DNA of 6,588 nt from Planctomycetota bacterium (GCA_018828825.1 JAHJUV010000065.1:1-6588); one strand, 5' to 3'. Numbered from the stretch's first letter, positions 1-4,884 are shown. Notes: a model not told the origin generated them from the letters alone. Made by a program: numbers and translations.

Positions 1-181
1 AAGCAAGAGCGGGGGCTGAGAAAATACCCTTCCCGTTGCGACGCGGCTGCGATTAGCCGGCCGTCCGCAGGGGTTCGTTGCGATGAGGTCAGCATAACAT
101 ATAAACTATATGAATGTCGCACCGCGGCGAATGAACCTGAACAGGATTATCCCATTTTGGGAATGCCTGCGTAGGAAGCGA
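1..181 (+). promoter_or_regulatory. TPP (THI-box) riboswitch aptamer, 5' end cut by the window edge, with a 100-nt insert
   Basis: The conserved TPP aptamer blocks are present in order: CTGAGA at 16-21, ACCCTT at 26-31, TGAACCTGA at 132-140, P4 as CAGG 142-145 pairing with CCTG 166-169, P5 as TCCC 150-153 pairing with GGGA 159-162, and GCGTAGGAAG from 169. The 5' strands of P1 and P2 and half of P3 must lie left of base 1, because a P3 stem normally separates them from CTGAGA. Bases 1-15 are the 3' arm of the P3 hairpin. In ordinary TPP riboswitches ACCCUU and UGAACCUGA are nearly adjacent; here 100 nt (32-131) separate them. It lies just upstream of thiC, the usual target. By family knowledge, TPP binding stabilises P1 and lowers expression. 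Confidence 0.9.
32..131 (+). other. 100-nt structured insert in the riboswitch J2/4 junction
   Basis: The segment interrupts the aptamer between P2 and P4. It can fold by itself. One hairpin pairs CTGCG (47-51) with CGCAG (66-70). A longer imperfect hairpin pairs roughly 71-95 with 114-137, capped by a perfect stem CATATA (98-103) and TATATG (107-112) around AAC. The octamer CGTTGCGA occurs twice (34-41 and 76-83). The longer stem would invade the conserved GAACCT block, so it may compete with aptamer folding. Whether this is a mobile repeat, an extra helix or a second sensor cannot be decided from sequence alone. Confidence 0.6.
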
Positions 182-235
182 TATAAAAAAGATTTTTAAG
201 GGTCGCTTTCGGACAAGGCGGCCTTTTTTATTTTT
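174..235 (+). terminator. riboswitch expression platform: antiterminator and intrinsic terminator
   Basis: Terminator: 198-207 (AAGGGTCGCT) pairs with 217-226 (including GGCGGCC), with some G-U pairs, and is followed by TTTTTTATTTTT at 224-235. Antiterminator: GGAAGCGA (174-181) pairs with TCGCTTTC (203-210) over 8 bp, consuming the 5' arm of the terminator. The GGAAGCGA strand is also the 3' end of the aptamer/P1 region. TPP binding would therefore free the terminator arm and stop transcription before thiC. Both structures are read directly from the sequence; the on/off logic is inferred from known TPP riboswitches. Confidence 0.75.
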
Positions 236-263
236 ATCCGCCATAGCTTTAGCCAGGGCGGAT
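236..263 (+). promoter_or_regulatory. hairpin in front of the thiC ribosome binding site
   Basis: ATCCGCC (236-242) pairs perfectly with GGCGGAT (257-263), with an inner GCT-TT-AGC at 246-253. It ends two bases before the thiC Shine-Dalgarno GGAG (265-268). CCGCC (238-242) could instead pair with GGCGG (217-221), the 3' arm of the upstream terminator, so the two pairings exclude each other. A role in translation control is inference. Confidence 0.4.
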
Positions 264-274
264 TGGAGCAAAAA

Positions 275-1579
275 ATGACGACACAGCTTAAATCGGCTCG
301 CGGCGGCATCATCACAAAACAGATGAGAACCGTCGCTAAAAACGAGGGAATTTCTCCCCAGACTATTCGCAAAGAAACCGCCGCGGGAAAACTCGTTATC
401 CCGGCAAATAAAATCCATATCAGAAAAAATCTAACGCCAATCGGAATCGGAAGAGTCGTCTCCATAAAAGTCAACGCCAATATCGGCTCGAGCAGTGCGA
501 CAGCATCTACCAAAAACGAGCTGAAAAAACTGGCGGCAGCTATCGACGCCGGAACTGATACCGTTATGGACTTAAGCACGGGCGGAAACCTCGATAAGAT
601 ACGAAAAAAACTCATCGAAAACTGTCCCCTGCCATTCGGAACCGTGCCAATCTATGAAATGATTATCGGCAGAGACGTCGAAGATATAACGCCTAAAATC
701 ATTCTTAACACAATTGAAAAACAGGCCAAACAGGGAGTGGATTTTTTCACTATTCACGCTGGCGTTCTTAAACAATATCTGCCGTTCGCCGTTAAAAGGG
801 TTTGCGGAATCGTAAGCAGAGGCGGCGCGTTAATCGCCAAATGGATGAGTTTGAAAAACAGGCAAAATCCATTTTACGAACTGTTCGAAGATATCTGCGA
901 CATTATGGCCGAATACGACGTTTGTTTTTCACTTGGCGACGGTCTGCGTCCCGGCTGTATCGCCGATGCTACTGATAAGGCGCAAATCGCCGAGCTGAAA
1001 ACACTTGGCGAGCTTGTCCTGCGTGCGAAAGAAAAGAATTGTCAGGTTATGGTCGAAGGGCCAGGCCATATTCCTTTCAACCAGATACAAAAAAATATGC
1101 AGCTTCAGCAAAAGTACTGCCATAACGCGCCTTTCTATGTCCTTGGCCCATTGGTAACCGATATAGCGCCGGGATACGACCATATAACAAGCGCGATTGG
1201 CGGAACAGCGGCGGGATTCTATGGCGCATCATTTTTGTGTTATGTCACGCCGAAAGAGCATCTGGGACTGCCGGATGTTGAGGATGTCAGACAAGGAGTT
1301 ATCGCGGCAAAAATCGCCGCTCACGCTGCTGATGTCGCAAGAGGACACGCCGGCAGTGCAGAAAAAGACAGAAAGTTAAGTATCGCAAGAGCAAATCTTG
1401 ACTGGAAAAAACATATCGAATGTGCGATTGATTCAAAGACCGCTGAAAAATTCCACAAGCAGGCCTGTTTGAAAAGTACCAAAACCGCGACAGATGATGA
1501 TTTCTGTACAATGTGCGGCAAAGACTGGTGCAGCTTGAGAATAAATAAAGAACTGGTAAAAATGTACGGCAAAAAATAA
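275..1579 (+). CDS. thiC: phosphomethylpyrimidine synthase ThiC (HMP-P synthase)
   Basis: ThiC is a radical SAM-type enzyme that turns 5-aminoimidazole ribotide into HMP phosphate, the pyrimidine half of thiamine, in the cytoplasm. The product is 434 aa, the short form without the long N-terminal domain of proteobacterial and plant enzymes. Visible family blocks are NANIGS (68-73), MDLSTGG (98-104), VEGPGHIP (around 260-267), DIAPGYDHIT (296-305) and EHLGLP (328-333). H265 and H329 match the two zinc-binding histidines in motif and 64-residue spacing. The C-terminal CX2CX4C (C411, C414, C419) holds the [4Fe-4S] cluster. The ATG at 275 is chosen because GGAG at 265-268 is 6 nt upstream; a TTG at 263 has no such support. 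Expression is under the TPP riboswitch. The last 43 codons are duplicated downstream in the HEPN gene, and an inverted-repeat element abuts the stop codon. Confidence 0.97.
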   Translation: MTTQLKSARGGIITKQMRTVAKNEGISPQTIRKETAAGKLVIPANKIHIRKNLTPIGIGRVVSIKVNANIGSSSATASTKNELKKLAAAIDAGTDTVMDLSTGGNLDKIRKKLIENCPLPFGTVPIYEMIIGRDVEDITPKIILNTIEKQAKQGVDFFTIHAGVLKQYLPFAVKRVCGIVSRGGALIAKWMSLKNRQNPFYELFEDICDIMAEYDVCFSLGDGLRPGCIADATDKAQIAELKTLGELVLRAKEKNCQVMVEGPGHIPFNQIQKNMQLQQKYCHNAPFYVLGPLVTDIAPGYDHITSAIGGTAAGFYGASFLCYVTPKEHLGLPDVEDVRQGVIAAKIAAHAADVARGHAGSAEKDRKLSIARANLDWKKHIECAIDSKTAEKFHKQACLKSTKTATDDDFCTMCGKDWCSLRINKELVKMYGKK

Positions 1580-1580
1580 A
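1448..1580 (+). repeat. thiC 3'-end repeat, copy 1 (functional thiC end)
   Basis: This 133-bp segment covers the last 43 codons and stop of thiC plus one base. It is repeated at 2286-2418. By hand alignment I count about 24 differing bases of 132 (roughly 82% identity) and 33 of 43 identical residues, without gaps. The similarity starts at the KFHKQAC codons and ends just after the stop codon. Confidence 0.92.
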
Positions 1581-1684
1581 CCCCCACACCAATTTGCAAA
1601 AATGGTGTAAATTTAATATCTATCTGTTAAACTACTTTCACTCGGTTATTATTTGCTCATCCACAATGCAAATTGGTGTGGGGG
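1581..1684. mobile_element. MITE-like element with perfect 18-bp terminal inverted repeats and TAAA flanks
   Basis: The left end CCCCCACACCAATTTGCA (1581-1598) is the exact reverse complement of the right end (1667-1684). The 68-bp interior has no ORF. TAAA flanks both sides (1577-1580 and 1685-1688), consistent with a 4-bp target duplication; the left copy contains the thiC stop TAA, so the stop is kept. Each end can also form a smaller local hairpin: ACACCA 1586-1591 with TGGTGT 1603-1608, and CCACA 1661-1665 with TGTGG 1677-1681. No transposase is present, so mobility would have to be in trans. It could instead be an RNA structure between thiC and mntA. Confidence 0.65.
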
Positions 1685-1694
1685 TAAAAATTAT

Positions 1695-1723
1695 TTGACA
1701 GACGACATTGTTTGTCTTATACT
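1695..1723 (+). promoter_or_regulatory. sigma70-type promoter of the mntA-HEPN pair
   Basis: TTGACA (1695-1700) and TATACT (1718-1723) are separated by exactly 17 bp. A start 7 nt after the -10 box falls near 1730, two bases before the mntA ATG at 1732, so the transcript would be almost leaderless. The -35 box begins 10 bp beyond the right inverted repeat of the element on the thiC stop. This gives the toxin-antitoxin-like pair expression independent of the TPP riboswitch. Confidence 0.75.
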
Positions 1724-1731
1724 CAAGATTT

Positions 1732-2061
1732 ATGGTAACTACAAGACAACAGGCGATTGAAATCACAGCCAAAACGAGAGCCGGACTCGAGAAAATTTAC
1801 GGCAAACGTTTGAGAATGGTTTACTTATACGGCTCGGCGGCAAGAAATCAACTACATCAGGACAGCGATATCGATATCGCCGTGATACTCGACCAAATCC
1901 CAGACAGATTCGAAGAGCACGAGCGGATAAGCCAACTCGGTTCGGATATGAGCTTAGAGTATAATACGCTTGTAAGTTTTTTGCTTGTTAGTGAAACTGA
2001 TTACCAAAAAGGACGTTTTGCCGTTCACAGACTCATTAAAAAAGAAGGGATTCCCGCGTGA
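1732..2061 (+). CDS. mntA: MNT-type minimal nucleotidyltransferase (MntA-like antitoxin)
   Basis: A 109-aa cytoplasmic protein of the polymerase beta-like nucleotidyltransferase fold. The motif GSAARNxxxxxSDIDIAV spans residues 34-51: G34-S35 bind nucleotide, and D46 and D48 are the metal-binding aspartates. In HepT-MntA systems the MNT partner neutralises the HEPN RNase, in characterised cases by adding AMP to it. A third carboxylate is not obvious: the segment where it might lie (residues 75-83) has E76 and N78. The ATG at 1732 is preferred; it lacks a Shine-Dalgarno sequence but sits about 2 nt from the predicted transcription start. An upstream in-frame TTG at 1708 lies inside the promoter. 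The stop overlaps the GTG of the HEPN gene as GTGA, a sign of translational coupling. Confidence 0.88.
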   Translation: MVTTRQQAIEITAKTRAGLEKIYGKRLRMVYLYGSAARNQLHQDSDIDIAVILDQIPDRFEEHERISQLGSDMSLEYNTLVSFLLVSETDYQKGRFAVHRLIKKEGIPA

Positions 2062-2417
2062 ATGAAGAAATACAATTACACCTTGCAAAGGCGAACGATT
2101 GTATAAAGGACGCTGAATTACTGCTCACAGCCCATCGGTCTTCAGCGTCGGTAGGTAGAAGTTATTACGCAATGTTTCACGCAGCATCGGCGCTGCTCTC
2201 GGGAAAAGATATAAAACGTCATTCTCATCAGGGACTCATTTCCGCATTCGGCCAGTTCTTTGTTAAGCCGGGAAACATCGAACCGAAATTTCACAAACAG
2301 GCTTGTTTAAAAGGCAAAAAAACTTCCGCCAAGGATGATTTTTGCACAATGTGCGGCAAAAACTGGTGCAGCTTGAGAATCAATAAGGAACTGGCAAAAA
2401 TTCACAGCAAAAAATAA
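2058..2417 (+). CDS. HEPN-domain protein fused to a ThiC C-terminal [4Fe-4S] tail (truncated HepT-like toxin)
   Basis: Residues 1-76 are the N-terminal part of a HEPN domain of the kind that partners MNT proteins, with RSYYAMFHAASALL at 34-47. R34 and H41 form an RX6H arrangement like the HEPN RNase motif. The domain stops after FVKPGNIEP, where I would expect roughly 40 more residues of helix. Residues 77-119 instead match the ThiC C-terminus (33 of 43 identical), with CX2CX4C intact at C96, C99 and C104 and the WCSLRINKEL block retained. The GTG start overlaps the mntA stop by 4 nt (GTGA). It may be a broken toxin left by recombination, or a working chimera. The loss of the last HEPN helices argues for damage; the intact frame and cysteines leave function open. 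Confidence 0.85.
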   Translation: MNEEIQLHLAKANDCIKDAELLLTAHRSSASVGRSYYAMFHAASALLSGKDIKRHSHQGLISAFGQFFVKPGNIEPKFHKQACLKGKKTSAKDDFCTMCGKNWCSLRINKELAKIHSKK

Positions 2418-2418
2418 A
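2286..2418 (+). repeat. thiC 3'-end repeat, copy 2 (diverged, fused to HEPN)
   Basis: Second copy of the thiC tail, about 82% identical to 1448-1580 by hand count. Changes are both silent and replacing. Replacements cluster in the linker before the cysteines (STKTATD against GKKTSAK) and in the last few residues. There is no frameshift or premature stop. The level of divergence argues against a very recent tandem copy and suggests origin from another thiC allele or an old duplication. Confidence 0.92.
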
Positions 2419-2437
2419 AGACATCCCCAAAAACGTC

Positions 2438-2465
2438 ATTGCGAGGCCTGAAAGGCCGCGGCAAT
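2438..2465. repeat. REP-like palindrome (ATTGCGAGG type)
   Basis: ATTGC (2438-2442) pairs with GCAAT (2461-2465), and GGCC (2445-2448) with GGCC (2454-2457) around TGAAA. This is a common type of dispersed intergenic palindrome in environmental bacteria. It lies 20 bp after the HEPN-ThiC stop. Confidence 0.7.
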
Positions 2466-2481
2466 CTCCAAAAATATTTAG

Positions 2482-2510
2482 CCCTGCCATTTATGGCAGG
2501 GTTTTGTTTT
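2482..2510 (+). terminator. intrinsic terminator after the mntA-HEPN pair
   Basis: CCCTGCCA (2482-2489) and TGGCAGGG (2494-2501) form a perfect 8-bp stem with a 4-nt loop, followed by TTTTGTTTT (2502-2510). It lies about 65 bp after the HEPN stop and would end that transcript, or thiC readthrough. Confidence 0.75.
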
Positions 2511-2537
2511 GTCATTCCCGTGGAAACGGGAATCCAT
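2511..2537. repeat. REP-like palindrome (GTCATTCCCG type)
   Basis: ATTCCCGT (2514-2521) and ACGGGAAT (2526-2533) form a perfect 8-bp stem with a GGAA loop. It belongs to another widespread class of dispersed intergenic palindromes and directly follows the terminator T-run. Confidence 0.7.
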
Positions 2538-2550
2538 GTGTTATATTTAA

Positions 2551-2569
2551 ACACTGATTACACGGATTT
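2551..2569. repeat. dispersed short repeat ACACTGATTACACGGATTT
   Basis: In reverse complement this reads AATCCGTGT followed by AATCAGTGT. Both words recur on the plus strand at 5389-5397 and 5441-5449, so the two spacers of the window carry the same repeat family in opposite orientation. Confidence 0.45.
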
Positions 2570-2653
2570 CTTTCTTTTTAATATCAATCCACCCAAGCCG
2601 AGCAGTAAAAGCGTAGCTGGCAAGTCCTGAGACCATTGCCTGCGATAATGCAA

Positions 2654-2716
2654 TCCCGTTAGGGATGGTCAAGTCCATTACTTCTGGTCTCGTGCTACGT
2701 AGCGAAGCTACTTCGC
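2654..2716. repeat. cluster of nested palindromes
   Basis: ATCCC-GTTA-GGGAT lies at 2653-2666. Then GCTACGTAGC (2694-2703), GTAGC-GAA-GCTAC (2699-2711) and GCGAAG-CTA-CTTCGC (2702-2716) overlap one another, so the segment can adopt several alternative hairpins. It appears to be a repeat insertion into the truncated minus-strand gene start described separately. Confidence 0.55.
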
Positions 2717-2748
2717 AGAGTAGTATCTGTTTTTGGGAATCTTGCCAT
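2695..2748 (-). pseudogene. truncated gene start (MARFPKT...) with a strong ribosome binding site
   Basis: On the minus strand, AAAGGAG (2762-2756) stands 7 nt before an ATG (2748) that opens MARFPKTDTT and then runs into the nested palindromes, ending after 17 codons at TAG (2697-2695). The strong Shine-Dalgarno and its good spacing are unusual for random spacer. I read this as the surviving 5' end of a lost gene. The family of the missing gene cannot be stated from 17 residues. It might also be a short leader peptide. Confidence 0.45.
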
Positions 2749-2826
2749 TTTACAACTCCTTTCGAAAAAAATAACTCTGTCTGTAAAATTCCTTATTATC
2801 CGCCCCGATGGCGACTTTTAAACCAT

Positions 2827-2952
2827 TTAATTCGGCACAAAGTAAACTGACTTTGCCACAGAATAGACCGACTTCGTCACACATCACGCCGACTTTGCCA
2901 CAAGTCACGCTGACTTTGCCTCGGGTCACGCTTACTTTGTCACGGAGTTAAC
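2827..2952. repeat. 21-bp tandem repeat, six units
   Basis: Units at 2827, 2848, 2869, 2890, 2911 and 2932 share a consensus near CGACTTTGCCACAAGTCACGC; the first and last are the most diverged. The period is an exact multiple of three. The minus strand stays open from 2947 to a TAA at 2752-2750 and reads as heptapeptides with a KVxVxCG-like consensus and cysteine at the same place in four consecutive units. That frame has GTG codons but no ribosome binding site I can identify. It ends one base before the ATG of the truncated MARFPKT start. Confidence 0.8.
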
Positions 2953-3036
2953 CGACAATGCCCGTTTTCAGGCCAAAAACAAGCTTTTCAGCCTTTTCTG
3001 CTCTATTTCTTTACCTTTTCATCGTCGTCGAGCGAC

Positions 3037-3534
3037 CTAATTTTGGGGAATCTTTTTTTGCACGTCGGGTTTAAGTTCCGACCATTTCACCTTACCCGCC
3101 CGAACTGCATTGGTAAGGATTTCGATAAGTTCCCTTTCTCTGAATCGCTTATGCCGTTTCTGGCGGATGGACTCAACTATCACTTCGGCCATTACCCCGA
3201 GAGAAGGGTAGTCGAGGTTTGTAACATTTAAGTGCTGGTTTTTGAAGTCAGAGTAAAGAGTTAATCCGGGTTTTGTTACAAGGGTTAGTTTTCTTTTCTC
3301 GATGAGGGCGCGGTCAATAAGCAGAATATCTATCGCGGCGAGATTGGTGAAATTGGAAGCTATGGCTAATACGGCTTCTTCTCGCTCGTTCACATCGTTA
3401 ATCAACCACAGCGAAAGCGTATTCAGCGTGGTCCTCATACAATTCGTAATGGCATCTGCTGAAGGTTGCTCGCCATCGATGATATTCCGCTGGTCCCACT
3501 TGCTGCGATCAATCTTCCTAACGAGAAACGACAT
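3037..3534 (-). CDS. protein of unknown function, third gene of a three-gene operon
   Basis: A 165-aa, apparently soluble protein that I cannot assign to a named family. It opens MSFLVRKIDRSKW and has a hydrophobic, mixed helix/strand middle (residues 35-85, with IDILLIDRALIE). A basic stretch follows near 125-133 (RQKRHKRFRER), and the end (LKPDVQKKIPQN) is basic and helical. No signal peptide or membrane segment is evident. The ATG at 3534 overlaps the end of the upstream gene by 17 nt, with GGAGAGG about 10 nt before it, so translation is probably coupled. There is no clear U-tailed terminator downstream. Confidence 0.8.
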   Translation of the reverse strand: MSFLVRKIDRSKWDQRNIIDGEQPSADAITNCMRTTLNTLSLWLINDVNEREEAVLAIASNFTNLAAIDILLIDRALIEKRKLTLVTKPGLTLYSDFKNQHLNVTNLDYPSLGVMAEVIVESIRQKRHKRFRERELIEILTNAVRAGKVKWSELKPDVQKKIPQN

Positions 3535-4123
3535 GGTTAGTCAACCTCTCCAAATCCGAAATAACACCCTTTAGGTATTCATCGAGCCAATCTTTGGAAA
3601 ACGAAATGCTTCGCAGTATACTCAGGGTGTCAGGATTCTCCCAGCTTTCAAAGCACCGTACACAGCACTCACGGACGTCTGTATTCTTATGAGCAGCACA
3701 GGCTACCGCCATGATCATCCCCTGCGGACACATCTGCTGGTAGTCGAAGTGCGCAATCACTCTGAGAATGGCACAAGTGATAAAAGGATCGCTGAAGTTC
3801 TTCAAAAACAAATCACTAATCCAGTCTTTTGCGAAAGTGCTGTATTCATTCAACGCTTCGCGGACATATGCATCCGCAGGAGTGCTGAAACCATACTCGA
3901 ACTCAGATTCGTGGATGAGTTGTAAGAACCGATCAGTGAATTGGTGGCGTGTCTCTCCTACTTGGGCCAGCTTGCAAGCTTCAGTAAGCGTTGAAGTCTC
4001 ACTCGTAAGAGGCTCAATAGTGGTAGTTGAAGCCGTAGGTAGATCGGTCTTTTCAGGGGGTGCCGTTTGTCTAGTCTCGGAACTCAGCGTGATTGGAGCA
4101 GGTATCGAAGATGACTCATTCAT
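3518..4123 (-). CDS. protein of unknown function with disordered N-terminus and helical C-terminal domain
   Basis: A 201-aa protein of two parts. Residues 1 to about 48 are rich in Ser, Thr and Pro and look disordered. Residues 50-200 look all-helical, with helix pairs reminiscent of HEAT-like repeats (for example DPFITCAILRVIAHF followed by VACAAHKNTDVRECCVRCFESW). That resemblance is an impression, not a profile match. Several cysteines occur (around residues 50, 117, 132, 142, 153 and 157), but no metal-binding spacing stands out. The start ATG overlaps the stop of the first operon gene by 8 nt (ATGAATGA), and its end overlaps the third gene by 17 nt. A scaffold or partner role within the three-protein set is inference. 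Confidence 0.8.
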   Translation of the reverse strand: MNESSSIPAPITLSSETRQTAPPEKTDLPTASTTTIEPLTSETSTLTEACKLAQVGETRHQFTDRFLQLIHESEFEYGFSTPADAYVREALNEYSTFAKDWISDLFLKNFSDPFITCAILRVIAHFDYQQMCPQGMIMAVACAAHKNTDVRECCVRCFESWENPDTLSILRSISFSKDWLDEYLKGVISDLERLTNHVVSR

Positions 4124-4853
4124 TGAGTTTGCTTTCTATCTCGACCATAACATTTTGGCTCTGTTTAATTGCTTCCTGTAGAAACAAGCCCACATGATTA
4201 GTAGTAAATCGAGGGGTAGTATTTTCCTGATAAGTGTTGATGTCGAATCCGATCTCTATCCGGTCAAAAGACAGAGGTCCTACATCCCTGGCAATCGTCC
4301 CTTGGACTCGGTTGATGTCAGTTATCACATTGAGACTCTCGGTCATTTCTCCAAGGTGGACATCAAATCTGGCCACATTTCTGGTGGTCCACTGGTACGG
4401 AGGATATTTAGTATAGAAAGGGAGAAGATTGAGTATTCGCTTGTTGACCTCATCAAGTTTGGCTGGATTCAACTCGGGAAGCAAACCTTTTGTGGCGTAA
4501 GATAACCGGGTACCGGTGAACGGATTCACTTTTAGTAATCGGTCGAATATCTCATTTGCTTCCTCGCAGAAGTCTTCAGGACTCCCCATCCCCGTTCCGC
4601 CAACATTCTCTTTCTTTAGAAGCGCTCGATGCGGCTCAAATGCCAAGTTCCATTCTCTGTTAGGACTTGTGAACTGAAGCTGCAGCCCAGTTTTGATTGC
4701 AGGGCCAATCTGTTGTAATTCCTGTGCAGTGGTTGGAATGAAGCCCTTGTCTTTGAAGGCCTCCAGCAGGCGCCCAATGATGTCCGGCTTTGGCTGCAAG
4801 TGTGTGTTTGGGGCAAAAAATCCGAATTGGTAATATATCAAGTGTTCTATCAT
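4116..4853 (-). CDS. protein of unknown function, first gene of a three-gene operon
   Basis: A 245-aa, apparently cytoplasmic protein. Alternating hydrophobic stretches suggest beta strands (LQLQFTSPNREWNLAFEP near 56-73; FDRIEIGFDINTY near 198-210), and the end is helical (VGLFLQEAIKQSQNVMVEIE). Its size and layout are loosely like the sporadically distributed TIGR04255 proteins, but I would not assign it. The ATG at 4853 is preceded by AAGGAG with a 9-nt spacer; an overlapping ATG at 4860 in another frame is too close to that site. It leads the operon and lies directly behind the promoter at 4885-4914. Confidence 0.82.
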   Translation of the reverse strand: MIEHLIYYQFGFFAPNTHLQPKPDIIGRLLEAFKDKGFIPTTAQELQQIGPAIKTGLQLQFTSPNREWNLAFEPHRALLKKENVGGTGMGSPEDFCEEANEIFDRLLKVNPFTGTRLSYATKGLLPELNPAKLDEVNKRILNLLPFYTKYPPYQWTTRNVARFDVHLGEMTESLNVITDINRVQGTIARDVGPLSFDRIEIGFDINTYQENTTPRFTTNHVGLFLQEAIKQSQNVMVEIESKLNE

Positions 4854-4884
4854 ATCTCATAACTCCTTGTAGTTCCTGACAATG

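Noticed and set aside
263..274. TTG start for thiC at 263
   Set aside because: The GGAG at 265-268 would lie inside the coding sequence; the ATG at 275 has correct spacing.
1581..1684. Ordinary intrinsic terminator of thiC
   Set aside because: The 18-bp stem encloses a 68-nt loop and is followed on the plus strand by TAAAAATTATTT, not a T-run.
2439..2630. Plus-strand open frame of 63 codons
   Set aside because: It translates the REP-like palindromes and terminator; no ribosome binding site and no protein-like composition.
2665..2850. Plus-strand open frame containing LRSEATSQS
   Set aside because: That string is a translation of the palindromic repeat cluster; the strand with real start signals here is the minus strand.
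2827..2952. Possible CRISPR array
   Set aside because: The 21-bp units are contiguous and imperfect with no unique spacers, and no cas gene is present.
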